Below, one piece after another: positions 42,007 through 50,633 of a stretch of 64,000 nt of DNA. The translations under genes were made by a program, and so were the position numbers. Under the pieces are notes generated by a model. The model saw only the letters and a program-made list of their open reading frames with translations, ran no database searches and was not told where the DNA came from. Every line of letters starts with the position of its first letter. Position 1 is the first letter of the stretch. The DNA is taken from contig NZ_CP119574.1 of the NCBI RefSeq assembly GCF_029278605.1, forward strand, positions 806,001 through 870,000. Reading direction: 5' to 3'. Source of the stretch: Cupriavidus sp. WKF15. GTDB lineage: Bacteria; Pseudomonadota; Gammaproteobacteria; Burkholderiales; Burkholderiaceae.

Positions 42007-42266
42007 TGGAGCTCCTGTCGGTGGCGATTGCGCTCAATGTCACTCTGGCCGACAAAGGTCACGAAACTCTCACGCGGCGTTCAATTAAGTCTGCTGATCA
42101 GCACCATGCGCAGGCACTGGCATGTTTGCGCGGCACTGGTTGGTGGCGGAATCGTGGGCTATGTTAGGAAGGGCTTGCGTCGGCATGTCACGCCGTGTGG
42201 CGTAGACGTGGCATGCCTTGATACGAGTCTGTACGGGCAAGGGCGGTACCGGGAAGGGATATCAAG
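42007..42266. other. Divergent intergenic region bufB / PAS-GAF gene
   Basis: 260 bases between two genes facing away from each other. It must hold both promoters, but I could not find clear -35/-10 boxes. No copy of the bufA1 leader repeat is present here. Confidence 0.4.
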
Positions 42267-43526
42267 ATGGGCCTGAGAGGAAAGCTGCTGCTGCCGCCGG
42301 CATTGATCAGCGTGGTGCTGATTGGCTACCTCTTGCTTGGTTGGGTGCCTGGCGCAGGCCCACCCGGCACGCGCACGGGCATCGCGCTGGTCGCGGCAAT
42401 CGGGCTGGCGCTGTTGCTTGGCGTCGTCGCACTTGCCATTCAAGTTTTTCTGGGACGTCCGCTCGGCGCCCTGTTGCGCAACTGTGCCGCGTCCGAGGCC
42501 ACACGCGAAGATAGCGCCGGCCTCGGCACACCTGATGAATTCCATCAGATTCGCCAACTCGTCACGGACCTGCGTGCCCGTGTCGCGTCCGCGCAAAGCG
42601 AACTCGCATTGTCGGTGGAGCAGCGCCGACAGCAAGAAATCGCGCTGCGCTCCAGCGAAGAGCGCTACGCGCTGGCCATGCGCAGCGCCGATGACGGACT
42701 GTGGGAATGGAATTTCCAGACCAACCAAATCCACCTGTCGCAACGCTGGAAGGCCATGCTCGGCTTTGAGGAAGAGGAAATCCCGGACAGCCTGCAGGCC
42801 TGGAGGGAACGGGTGCATCCCGCCGATTTGCAAGCCGTCGAGCAAGCCTTGGCAAGGCATATCGAAGGGGCCAGCCCGCGTTATCAGCAGCAGTGCCGGC
42901 TGCTGCACAAGGATGGGCATTACCGGTGGGTCAATTCCCTGGGCAGCGCCATTCGCCATGCCAACGGCAAGGCTTTGCGGCTAGTCGGCCTGGACACCGA
43001 TGTGACCCGGATCAAGCGAGTCGAGGACATTCTCAGGCACATCGTCGAAGGCACCGCCGGCACCTGTGGCGACGAATTCTTTCGTGCTCTGGTGCGCCAC
43101 TTCGCCGCTGCCCTGGATGTTCCCTGCGCCTTTGTCACGGAGTGCACGGGGTGGCCACCGCGACGGGTCCACACACTGGCCTTCTGGTTCAAGGACGACT
43201 TTCGCGAAAACGTCGAATATGACCTCGCCGGTACACCCTGCGAAGCCGTTTTCGAGCAGGGCGCGCCGGTGTTCTATCCGGAAGGCATTGGCGCTCTGTT
43301 TCCGCGGGAGCAGGGCTTCGAATGCTATTACGGCTTGCCGATCCAGGACAGCCAAGGCAAGGTGATCGGGCATATGGCCTTCCTCAATATTCGAAAAATG
43401 AAAGAGGAAGAAGTCTTGATGGACTATGTCTACCGCATCTTCACCGCGCGCGCTGCCGCCGAGATAGAGCGCAAGGCCGTTCTCGAGCACCTGACCCGTG
43501 CGCAGGCGGCGCCGGGTGCCAGATAG
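42267..43526 (+). CDS. Membrane PAS-GAF sensor protein without output domain, 419 aa
   Basis: Two N-terminal helices (about residues 9-27 and 36-62), a HAMP-like/coiled linker to about 130, a PAS domain (SSEERYALAMRSADDGLWEWNFQTNQIHLS... to DTDVTRIKR) and a GAF domain (DEFFRALVRHFAAALDVPCAFVTE... YYGLPIQDSQGKVIGHMAFLN). It stops there, with no kinase, GGDEF, EAL or DNA-binding domain. Similar PAS-GAF blocks normally precede such output domains, so the gene may be 3'-truncated or may work through a partner. It is transcribed away from bufB. Confidence 0.8.
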   Translation: MGLRGKLLLPPALISVVLIGYLLLGWVPGAGPPGTRTGIALVAAIGLALLLGVVALAIQVFLGRPLGALLRNCAASEATREDSAGLGTPDEFHQIRQLVTDLRARVASAQSELALSVEQRRQQEIALRSSEERYALAMRSADDGLWEWNFQTNQIHLSQRWKAMLGFEEEEIPDSLQAWRERVHPADLQAVEQALARHIEGASPRYQQQCRLLHKDGHYRWVNSLGSAIRHANGKALRLVGLDTDVTRIKRVEDILRHIVEGTAGTCGDEFFRALVRHFAAALDVPCAFVTECTGWPPRRVHTLAFWFKDDFRENVEYDLAGTPCEAVFEQGAPVFYPEGIGALFPREQGFECYYGLPIQDSQGKVIGHMAFLNIRKMKEEEVLMDYVYRIFTARAAAEIERKAVLEHLTRAQAAPGAR

Positions 43527-43972
43527 CACCGCGCGGGCTACGCGCGAGCGCCGCTTGACGGCCACGCCATCTGTCGCCACCTGACGCGGCCATGGGTGGC
43601 GCCACAAGACCAGCCCGTCCTTCCGATGCTGCATTTCCGACCGCACACGATCGAGCATGACGTCTCGCGTCGCAAGACAGCGCAAGCGATTTGCTGGTGG
43701 CAAAACTGTGCGACGGAAGTGGGCTTTAGCCATCAGAGCGCGACGCGGCTAGCTTTATCGCTCCTGCATGGAAAGGGCGTAGCAACACTCAGTGGTGCGC
43801 CGTGATGAAAATTTGATCTTTGACGGATCAATGCGTGAGTTCTCTTGCGCACACTACAGCCAAGGACAAGCACTCAGCCTGTCTGAGCAAACCTTGCGGC
43901 GTCCCGGCTCAGCCCCGCAGCGCACAAGTCATAGTGAACGGAACCCTGTAACCACCTGAAAAGGAGTGGAAA
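43527..43972. other. Intergenic stretch, no gene recognised
   Basis: Only shadow frames. The right end holds the ribosome site AAGGAG of the next small gene. Confidence 0.4.
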
Positions 43973-44197
43973 ATGCTGAAGAACGTCTTATTGCTCGTTG
44001 CGGCGAGTGCCGCGCTCGGTGCTGGAGTAGCCCATGCAGGCATCGGGATGCGGGACGTCTACACCGATGGCGCTGTGAAGGAGCAGGAGCCCTACACCAA
44101 TGGTGGCAGAGCAAGCACCGATCGGTGGGATGTGTTTACGGACGGCGCGAGAATCACCAACCGCGATGGATATATCGAAGGGCGCTCAGAAAAGTAA
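43973..44197 (+). CDS. Small exported protein with repeated YTDGA-type motifs, 74 aa
   Basis: The signal peptide MLKNVLLLVAASAALGAGVAHA is followed by a mature part of about 52 residues with repeats: RDVYTDGAVKEQEPYTNGG, then WDVFTDGARITNRDGY. The unit D-x-(Y/F)-T-(D/N)-G appears three times. The ATG has AAGGAG upstream and a likely terminator follows at 44256-44286. Similar short periplasmic proteins with such repeats occur in metal-resistance loci of Cupriavidus as far as I recall, but I cannot name this one. It is probably periplasmic. Confidence 0.7.
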   Translation: MLKNVLLLVAASAALGAGVAHAGIGMRDVYTDGAVKEQEPYTNGGRASTDRWDVFTDGARITNRDGYIEGRSEK

Positions 44198-44255
44198 GTG
44201 CCGACGGCTTGAAGAAGCCACCAAGTGATGGGCGCGACCTCTGTGCGACCATTTT

Positions 44256-44290
44256 AGCCCCCCGAGAGAATTTCTTTGCGGGGGCTTCTT
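44256..44290 (+). terminator. Probable rho-independent terminator
   Basis: AGCCCCC (44256-44262) and GGGGGCT (44280-44286) can form a seven-pair stem, followed by the T-rich TCTT. It lies about 60 bases after the stop of the small exported protein. Confidence 0.55.
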
Positions 44291-44816
44291 ATGGCGGTAC
44301 ACCGGGTCCTATAAGGCGCGCTTGACGACGCCGTCGCCACCTGGTGAGTGCTCGAAAATTTTTGTGAACCGCAGCGATGCTTTCCGACTCGGCTAGCCCT
44401 TGCATCGGGTTCGTCGAACCGGCCGCTAACCAGCTGAGCAGCAAGCCATTCGTCAAACGCCAACAGCTGTCAAACGTCAACAGCTGGCCTAGTGACCGCT
44501 TCACGCTCACGCACCGCGACAAATCCGGACGGCGGTGCTCAATGACCAACCCCGCTCATTCTGAACGGTGGTATTACTTCATAGGCGTCAGCCCTTGGCT
44601 AGGTGCGTTCACAAGCCGAGGCGGTAGCGGTCGCCGAGCCGGCGCAGCGCACGAAGCGGCTGCGACACCGATCATCATTAACCTCGACAACAAGGCCTGG
44701 ATTGAACCCCGTGTCGGTCGCGACGACGCCATGAACGACCAGCGGGTCTACGACACTGAACCAGCTTATGGCATCGGATCGACACGTAGCCGATTAGGCG
44801 ACCGGAAAGGTCATGT
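44291..44816. other. No gene recognised; short tandem repeat
   Basis: A plus-strand frame at 44377-44826 has no family features. A 17-base tandem repeat lies at 44452-44485 (GTCAAACGCCAACAGCT and the same with one C to T change). Confidence 0.4.
44452..44485 (+). repeat. 17-base tandem repeat, two units
   Basis: Units at 44452-44468 and 44469-44485 differ by one base. It is probably a local duplication. Confidence 0.7.
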
Positions 44817-45659
44817 TCAAAGGTAAGAGCGATCGTTGAGGCCTGTTGCAAGCAGCGCATGGGTTGGCGGCCTATTCCACCAGAATGACAGCAAGGAACT
44901 AAGCACGCGCAGTATGCGCATGGGGTGGATGGCACATTGGCGGACCTGCTCGCTGCGGGCTTCGCCATACAGGCACCAGGTACAGAAATGCTCGCAGTTG
45001 TTACTAAGCAGCCGATAGCGGTTCTCTCCCAGGCGAGAGCGTGCCCGCCTAACCACCTCCTCGCTAGTAAAACGTGGAAGCAACCCGGTTCTTACCTCGA
45101 CGTCATTGCCCGCGCCGAAGTGTTCCAGGCTCAGTTCTTCCACCGGCCCGGTGTGCAGCCCACGGCAAAGGCCCGCATAGTGCAACACGCGACCGTTGCC
45201 AACATAAATGCCGTGGTGGCAATAGCCGCGACGCGGCGTGACCAAGTGCGCGCCGATCGGCGGCTCGCGCGCCGCTTCGCACTGCGCGACCGACGCCTGC
45301 CAGCCCGTCTCGCTACCATGCGTCGCTTGCTCCTTAGCGCTTTTCCATCCTTGTACAACGCGCCCGCATGCCAATGGAGCTTGGAGGCAAGCTGTCAAAG
45401 CGGGACGAATGCAAAACCGTGCGCAATTGCGAGATTTGTTCAAATTCGCTTTGTCCATCGGCGCCAAGATGCACGGTGGAGCGTCATGGCCGCCCTTGGC
45501 TAAGGAGGCTGATGTCTCACTGAGTCGGCAGTCTTTCCTATAGGCCTTGGCGACGCCATCAAATTGCTCGCTATCGCTTGGCGCTGCAATGGCAGCCTCG
45601 GCGATATCCAGCGACAGCTTGGCTGCACGTGCACCGCTATTGATCTGTTTTCTCTTCAT
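44817..45659 (-). CDS. LRAT-family (NlpC-like) domain joined to a decayed BufA1 leader, 280 aa
   Basis: Residues about 130-250 form an LRAT-type domain: PPIGAHLVTPRRGYCHHGIYVGNGRVLHYAG with the His residues, and RLLSNNCEHFCTWCLYG with the nucleophile Cys. A C-terminal hydrophobic segment follows. Residues 1-45 (MKRKQINSGARAAKLSLDIAEAA... DGVAKAYRKDC) align with BufA1 (MNSDQIIRGAIAGMLALGIAGA... AGIAKAGKNDC), but the signal peptide now has charged residues and two Cys are lost. The real LRAT start may be internal. LRAT-like bacterial proteins are thiol acyltransferases or hydrolases of unknown substrate. Confidence 0.7.
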   Translation of the reverse strand: MKRKQINSGARAAKLSLDIAEAAIAAPSDSEQFDGVAKAYRKDCRLSETSASLAKGGHDAPPCILAPMDKANLNKSRNCARFCIRPALTACLQAPLACGRVVQGWKSAKEQATHGSETGWQASVAQCEAAREPPIGAHLVTPRRGYCHHGIYVGNGRVLHYAGLCRGLHTGPVEELSLEHFGAGNDVEVRTGLLPRFTSEEVVRRARSRLGENRYRLLSNNCEHFCTWCLYGEARSEQVRQCAIHPMRILRVLSSLLSFWWNRPPTHALLATGLNDRSYL

Positions 45660-46437
45660 GATCTATACCCCGACGTGTGAATGGACAGGAGGGGTAGCTG
45701 TCTCTGCGCTGAAGTATGAGAAACAGGGCTCACACTTGCGTCGCACAATCCTCAAATTTTCTTCACGACGACCACGGCCCGCGGAACCTTCAGAGTGGGC
45801 GCTTCTGGCGGTTGCAGCGCAGTGGCACTTGGAGACTGCGCCAGAATGCAGATCAGCCGTCGACATTCGCCGGGGCGGGGGCAGCGCAACTATCCAGATC
45901 AGGATCTGAAGCAGGCGTTAGGGGCCGCCGGTGCGCTTGGCCTGATTATTGCCGACAGGCGATCCTCATCGCGCACCGGCACGACCTCATTGCGTTGTGC
46001 GAGCAGCGCATGTCGGACTATGCGAAGGCATAGGAGACGGGCCGTCTTCGGCGGCCGGTAGAGGGGGCTGGGTCGAGGTCCCCGGAAAGCTCGGCCCGTC
46101 AATGAGTCTGCATTATTGGCGGCTGACTCTACGATGAAGCCATGGAGGGCCTCCCGCCTGGCACGCGCAGGGAAGACATTCCGGATGACTGGCGCAGCCC
46201 CGGAATTCGACGTCGGCAAGGGAGACTTTGCAATCATGGTACGGTGACAGCCGACTACATTGGATCCCCCACAGCGCGGATATCCGCTGCAAGCCTGGGA
46301 GCAGGCGGACCGATCCGAAACCCCACAGTTGGTGGCGTTCCTGACCTTACCTCATAGCACACGAATTCTTACAGTTGCTATCTGTATCCAGCGGTATCCT
46401 CCCGGAAGTTTATCTATCCCCAGCAGAGAGAAAGTTG
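45660..46437. other. Second bufA1-type leader and unassigned DNA
   Basis: 45684-45768 is a duplicate of the bufA1 promoter and leader. From 45790 to 46437 no gene is recognised; the frames present are short and overlapping. No copy of the two-component system follows, unlike at 38.6 kb. Confidence 0.5.
45684..45768 (-). promoter_or_regulatory. Duplicate of the bufA1 promoter/leader block
   Basis: About 78% identical to 38349-38433 over some 75 bases: hairpin GACAG/CTGTC (45684-45702), AGTATG (CATACT on the coding strand) at 45713-45718 and CAAATTTTCTTCACGA near 45753. Spacing to the ORF start is the same as at bufA1. The AATTTTC direct repeat is reduced to one intact unit (45755-45761). Confidence 0.6.
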
Positions 46438-46875
46438 ATGAGCCGCCCAGCCGTACTGACCCTTGCCGCCGCTTCGTTGCTGAGCGGTTGTGCCATTGCC
46501 CCATATGATGACGGGTACTACGGTGGCCAGGCTGCACCCTATTACGGTGGATATGCTGTACCCAGTTATGGTGGGGCGTACTTCAATTGGAGCAATGGCG
46601 GCTACTATGGCGGTAGTAGGGAATGGGACCGAGACCGCCACAACCGGGACGGGGGTGACCGCCGAGGCTGGGACCGGGGCGGGAACCAAGGCGAACGGCG
46701 AGGCTGGAGCTCTGGCAATCGAGGGGAAAGCCGTGACGGGAACAACGGCAACCGAGCAGAGGGCCGGGGCTGGGGGCGAGGTCAGGAGCGCGGCCAAGCC
46801 CAAAGGGACAACCACGGTGGTGACCGTGGCGAGAATCGTGGCCGGGGGCGTGGCGGCGATCGAGATGGCGGTTGA
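46438..46875 (+). CDS. Gly/Arg/Tyr-rich lipoprotein, 145 aa
   Basis: The lipoprotein signal ends in a lipobox LLSGC with Cys18. The next 40 residues are rich in Gly and Tyr (DDGYYGGQAAPYYGGYAVPSYGG), the rest in Arg, Gly, Asp and Asn (RRGWDRGGNQGERRGW). Low complexity limits family assignment. The ATG at 46438 follows GAGAGAAAGTTG. It is probably an outer-membrane or periplasmic lipoprotein; the role is unknown. The minus-strand frame of similar length is a shadow of the repeats. Confidence 0.7.
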   Translation: MSRPAVLTLAAASLLSGCAIAPYDDGYYGGQAAPYYGGYAVPSYGGAYFNWSNGGYYGGSREWDRDRHNRDGGDRRGWDRGGNQGERRGWSSGNRGESRDGNNGNRAEGRGWGRGQERGQAQRDNHGGDRGENRGRGRGGDRDGG

Positions 46876-46934
46876 GTTGGCCCAACCTTGGTTCAAGATC
46901 AGAAGCAACTCCGAGCTCTTGCGCCAACCCTCCT

Positions 46935-47483
46935 TTACCGAATCGCCCTGAGCCGGGAATTCACCGCATTCACGTCGAATCCAGCCGGGTCGAAGATACC
47001 GCCGACCCAGGTTCGGTAGTCCAGATGTTCTTCATTTTCAGGGTCCGCTAACGCTTCCCGGAACCGGTCATACCCGGACACGCCTCCGACATCTTCAGGA
47101 GGGCAAGCGTTCTCACCAGCCAAGCACACCGGCAGTGTCAGAGCCAGGTCGGGCACGCCAATAGCCTCGACCACGATACGATGTTGCCAATTGTCTCCGA
47201 AGTCGTATTGGTATTCGAATTCGGTATCGGAGCCCAGCACTTTGCTCAGCCGCACGGCCTTCTCGGGCAGAGCGTGGTCGTCCGGAAATTCGTCGTCCAG
47301 TACACCGTATGACGTGCCGCCAATGTTAAACAGATGTAGGTCACTGTCTTCCCAGCCCATGACCGCCTGGATGATCTTATGGAGCTTCGGGAGTTGAATA
47401 TTGACTGGCACGACGATGCGACGCCAGACCAAAGGTTTCACGTCAAGCAGTTCTATCCGTAGGATGGAAGCAGTCTTCGGCAT
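46935..47483 (-). CDS. Plasmid pRiA4b ORF-3-like protein, 182 aa
   Basis: The product has the pRiA4b ORF-3 family pattern: ILRIELLDVKPLVWRRIVVPVNIQLPKLHKIIQAVMGWEDSDLHLF, then FEYQYDFGDNWQHRIVVE, CLAGENACPPEDVGGVSGY and FDPAGFDVNAVNSRLR. The family was first seen on a Rhizobium plasmid and is common on mobile DNA; its function is unknown. The start at 47483 (MPKTASIL) fits the family better than 47519. Confidence 0.9.
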   Translation of the reverse strand: MPKTASILRIELLDVKPLVWRRIVVPVNIQLPKLHKIIQAVMGWEDSDLHLFNIGGTSYGVLDDEFPDDHALPEKAVRLSKVLGSDTEFEYQYDFGDNWQHRIVVEAIGVPDLALTLPVCLAGENACPPEDVGGVSGYDRFREALADPENEEHLDYRTWVGGIFDPAGFDVNAVNSRLRAIR

Positions 47484-47584
47484 GGGGCTGGACGGGTAGA
47501 CCATGGATCGGGCGCCCATTGTATCGAAGAGGGGTGGCCGGGATTCTTAATCATGCTCCGTAGCAGATAACTGCGAATCCCGGT

Positions 47585-48190
47585 CGGCCCTCACACTGCG
47601 ACGCAGGCCCGGCTCGAAGCGGGATGCAAGGAACTCGAAGCGAGTCGGCGCCAGTTGGAGGCATTGCGTACCCAATTCTCGACCGAGCTGGAGCCGGCCG
47701 GCGAGCAGGTGACGCTCGCGCAGGAGCGGGCCGAGGCCAGCGAGCGGCGCAGCTTGCGCGAGCCGGACCAGGGGCGCACGGTCCGCCAGAAGAGCGAGCG
47801 CACCGCCGTAGAGTTGCGTGGCGAATTGGTGGCGGCACGTAGCGAGGCCCGCGACGCCGCCGTGGCGCAAGCCGAGACCCGTGCCCGGCTCGATGCCCAG
47901 GTCGCGGCGTTGGCAGATCTGCTCGCGGCGGCGCAAAGGCTGCAGCTCGTTTTGAAAAGCAGGCCGCCAAGGACAAGGCGGCTGCAAAGAAGGCTAAGGC
48001 CACCGGCGCAAAGAAGGCAACGGCTGGCAAGGTGGCTGCGAAGAAGCTCGCTGAAAAAAAGGCGGTGCCCGAAAAAAAGGTCGCCGCGAAGAAGGCGGCT
48101 CCGGAAAAGGCAGTGAAAGCCGTCACGAAAAAGCGGGCTCCGGCAAAGAAGGCGGTTGCGCCGGTAGCCTCGCCTGAATCGGCGGCCTGA
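47585..48190 (+). pseudogene. KfrA-like coiled-coil DNA-binding protein, 5'-truncated and frameshifted
   Basis: The first frame reads ARLEAGCKELEASRRQLEALRTQF... AVAQAETRARLDAQVAALADLLAAAQR, a long heptad-rich coiled coil. Near 47945 a frameshift leads to FEKQAAKDKAAAKKAKATGAKKA..., a Lys/Ala-rich tail ending PVASPESAA at 48190. A KfrA-type N-terminal DNA-binding domain is not present. KfrA and similar proteins come from plasmids. The minus-strand frames of 219-220 residues are shadows of the repeats. Confidence 0.6.
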
Positions 48191-48461
48191 TTTATTGCCT
48201 CGGCTGGCACGCGATGGTGCCACCCAGTTGATAGGCCGAAGATGCGGGCGCATTTCTCTACATTGCGCCCCGCATCGACTGGGAAAGTAAATGCTGCGCG
48301 TGGTGCCGACAGCGATTCCTCTCGTGGTTTTATTGGGCCTCTAGCTCATGCCTGGTTAGAGCAGCGGACCTTTCCGCTTCTTCTGCAGACCTATAGAACA
48401 GCGGCGGTGGAAAACTGTTCGCAAGAGGTCGCCTTCGGGTAACATCTCGCGCTCCACGCAA
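48191..48461. other. Short intergenic region before the tRNA
   Basis: No gene recognised. It must contain the tRNA promoter, but no strong boxes were found. Confidence 0.35.
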
Positions 48462-48538
48462 GGGCCGGAAGCTTAAGTGGTATAAGCCGTCGACTCATAA
48501 TCGACTGATAGTGGGTTCGAGTCCCACCCGGCCCACCA
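48462..48538 (+). tRNA. tRNA with anticodon CAT (Met or Ile2 type), 77 nt with encoded CCA
   Basis: A full cloverleaf can be drawn: acceptor stem GGGCCGG with CCGGCCC, D-stem GCTT/AAGC with loop AAGTGGTAT, anticodon stem GTCGA/TCGAC with loop CTCATAA (anticodon CAT at 48496-48498), variable region TGATA, T-stem GTGGG/CCCAC with loop TTCGAGT, then A and CCA. All stems pair fully. With CAT the tRNA could be elongator Met or a lysidine-modified Ile2. The acceptor stem starts with a normal G-C pair, so it is not a standard initiator. Confidence 0.93.
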
Positions 48539-48650
48539 ATAATAGTGGTTCTCGGCATGCGAGGGATAGAGTGGGATACAACGCCGCCGTCGAGTACCCG
48601 CGCTTCCCGACAGCGGACTGTTCATTGTCGAAAGGACAGACCGCACCAGC

Positions 48651-49025
48651 TTACTCTGTCCAATGTGCATCCACCTCTCTCATCAAGTGCCCCGCGAGAA
48701 TATAGTCCCCCAACCTCGCCGCCTTTGCCTCCAGGCACTCTAGCTCATCTGCCGGCAAGTCGTTGAGCTCAAACTGACAGTACAGATTCCGCTGCCGGAA
48801 CGTTGTCTTTGGTCGCAATAGGCCGGCAACGAGCGCAGCCGGCGAGCGTACGACAATGTTTTCGTGCCCGCGATACTCGACGCATATCCCAACCTTCTGG
48901 CCGAGCCTGCCGAGTTCAACTGCATCCTGCCAACCTGACTCGTAGTCCAACTCGACCACCGTTACTCCCTCTGTTTCCAGGAGCTTCAGTGCCTCCCCTC
49001 TGGTTCCAGCTCGAGCTGTCGCCAT
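48651..49025 (-). CDS. Hypothetical protein, 124 aa
   Basis: The ATG at 49025 has GGAGGACAGA upstream. The product MATARAGTRGEALKLLETEGVTVVELDYESGW... is soluble, alpha/beta, with GICVEYRGHENIVVRSPAALVAGLL and a C-terminal helical part. No domain is recognised. Codon use is similar to the neighbours. No partner on the same strand within 500 bases. Confidence 0.6.
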   Translation of the reverse strand: MATARAGTRGEALKLLETEGVTVVELDYESGWQDAVELGRLGQKVGICVEYRGHENIVVRSPAALVAGLLRPKTTFRQRNLYCQFELNDLPADELECLEAKAARLGDYILAGHLMREVDAHWTE

Positions 49026-49565
49026 TCTGTCCTCCGCGGCTTCCCTCGGCGGCCGTCGGCGTATTTGCCAGCCGCAAATATGGCGTGTGGCTATTTGTGC
49101 ACTTCTTCGGCCATGGTCCTATATTGCACGGCAACATTGTAAGGGGCAGCTTCGTTTGCTGGATGCAGCCCTTCGCGCAGATAGGAATCCTTGCATAAGG
49201 CTGGGAAGACGCTGGGGGGCTATGTACCGCGAAGCGTGGTATCCGGGCAGGGCCCATCGACGGCTGTTGATGCGCGGTGCTCAGAGCTACCGATGCGGCT
49301 TCTCCGAAGGGGTCGCTATATGGTCGATATTTTATGACGTCGGGGCTCGCCGACTGCGTGGCGGAGTTCGCGGTATTCGATGATTCCTTCGCTGCATGCA
49401 GGGCACTGCATTGCCCTCAGCACAATAGTCTTGTTTGGCTCAGGAGCTTCTATCTCTAGCGTCGCTGCGGTCACGGGGCATTGCATGATGGCGGAGGGGG
49501 GTTGTAGCCAGGCGCGGATAGTCAAGAAAGCCTTTTGCGCCGCGGACTCGGCAAATTCAAGGCGT
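49026..49565. other. Possible gene fragment region, otherwise no gene
   Basis: A minus-strand frame at 49325-49488 reads MQCPVTAATLEIEAPEPNKTIVLRAMQCPACSEGIIEYRELRH, which looks like the start of a zinc-ribbon protein but ends at a TAG. It may be a truncated gene. Nothing else is supported. Confidence 0.3.
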
Positions 49566-50633
49566 TTATGGCTTGGGGCCGGGCGTGCTCGCCATGCTTT
49601 GCAAGCCAATCATGGCACCGGACTCATCAGTGATTCGCGCGAGTTCGCGATAGGCATTTGCCTGAACGCGCTCCGGTAGGGGGACGAACTTTGCCCGTCG
49701 GGCCAAGTCGTCTCCGCGCAAGTATCCCCAAGTGACAAAGCGAAGCGCTGCTAGAGTTTGCTTTGCAGATTTACTGATTTCGGGCACGGCCACGAACGTG
49801 CCCATCGTAATGGGCCATGTGTCTCGGCCCGGGCGATTGACAAGACTACTGGAAAAATCGCCCTTTCTGTTCCAGTCGCTATTCAACACAGCCTCGCGGA
49901 AGCTGCTGACCTGAGCGGTAACGAAATTCCCTGCAGCGTTGCGTAACTGCACGGGGCTCAGGCCGGCGTCGAGCACGTAGTTGTAGTCGATGTAAGCGAT
50001 GGTTCCAGGGGTGCTTCGGACCGCTCGGACGACCTCGTCGCTTCCTTTTGCAGTGAGAAAACCGACCGGCCAGGAGAGGGAAGACTTCGTGCCGAAGGCA
50101 ATCTTCCAATCGTCGCTGACATTGCTCAAATAGTCCGTGAAGTGAAAAGTCGTGCCTGAACCGTCAGCGCGTACCACCGGTCGAATCTTCAGCTTTGGAA
50201 GCGAGATACCAGGATTCAGCGCTTGAATTTCGGTAGCATCCCACGCGTCAAGTTTCCCTAGGAATATCTTGGCCAGCACGTCGCCGGTAAGCCGCAATTG
50301 GCCCTGGGCAACAGAAGGAAGATTGACAACCGGAACAGCCGCAGTTACCACGGTTGGCACCAGTACCAAATGGACACGCTTTGCTTCCGACGCCGAAAGT
50401 GGCACATCCGACGCCCCAAAATCGATGCCTCCATCGCGTACGCGCTTCATGCCCTCGCTCGAGCCCACCGCTTCGTACGCGATATTTACGCCTGTGGACG
50501 CTTTGTAGGATTCCGCCCAAATCTGGTAGACGGGTGCCGCGGCGGTTGAGCCTGCCCCACGAACCTGCGCGCTCGCAAGAGGAGAGATAAATGGCATCAG
50601 AGCGGCAAGGGCGAGTGCAGCTTTATATGGCAT
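49566..50633 (-). CDS. PstS-family periplasmic phosphate-binding protein, 355 aa
   Basis: The signal peptide is seen in PYKAALALAALMPFISPLASA. The mature start VRGAGSTAAAPVYQIWAESY, then AYEAVGSSEGMKRVRDGGIDFGASDVPLS, RADGSGTTFHFTDYLS and PGTIAYIDYNYVL, are the phosphate-ligand loops of PstS proteins. No pstC, pstA or pstB is nearby, so this is an orphan binding protein. The start at 50633 is supported by the signal peptide; the frame stays open further upstream. Confidence 0.9.
   Translation of the reverse strand: MPYKAALALAALMPFISPLASAQVRGAGSTAAAPVYQIWAESYKASTGVNIAYEAVGSSEGMKRVRDGGIDFGASDVPLSASEAKRVHLVLVPTVVTAAVPVVNLPSVAQGQLRLTGDVLAKIFLGKLDAWDATEIQALNPGISLPKLKIRPVVRADGSGTTFHFTDYLSNVSDDWKIAFGTKSSLSWPVGFLTAKGSDEVVRAVRSTPGTIAYIDYNYVLDAGLSPVQLRNAAGNFVTAQVSSFREAVLNSDWNRKGDFSSSLVNRPGRDTWPITMGTFVAVPEISKSAKQTLAALRFVTWGYLRGDDLARRAKFVPLPERVQANAYRELARITDESGAMIGLQSMASTPGPKP

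Noticed and set aside
44452..44485. Possible CRISPR-like repeat
   Set aside because: Only two adjacent 17-base units without spacers.
44377..44826. 149-residue plus-strand frame
   Set aside because: No family features, poor start context and overlap with the LRAT gene end.
47551..48253. Minus-strand frames of about 220 residues with many Ala and Phe
   Set aside because: They mirror the Lys/Ala-rich repeats of the plus-strand KfrA-like pseudogene; the plus strand shows coiled-coil sense.
48473..48670. Small minus-strand frame ending in WDSNPLSVDYESTAYTT
   Set aside because: This is the well-known false translation of a tRNA gene on the opposite strand.
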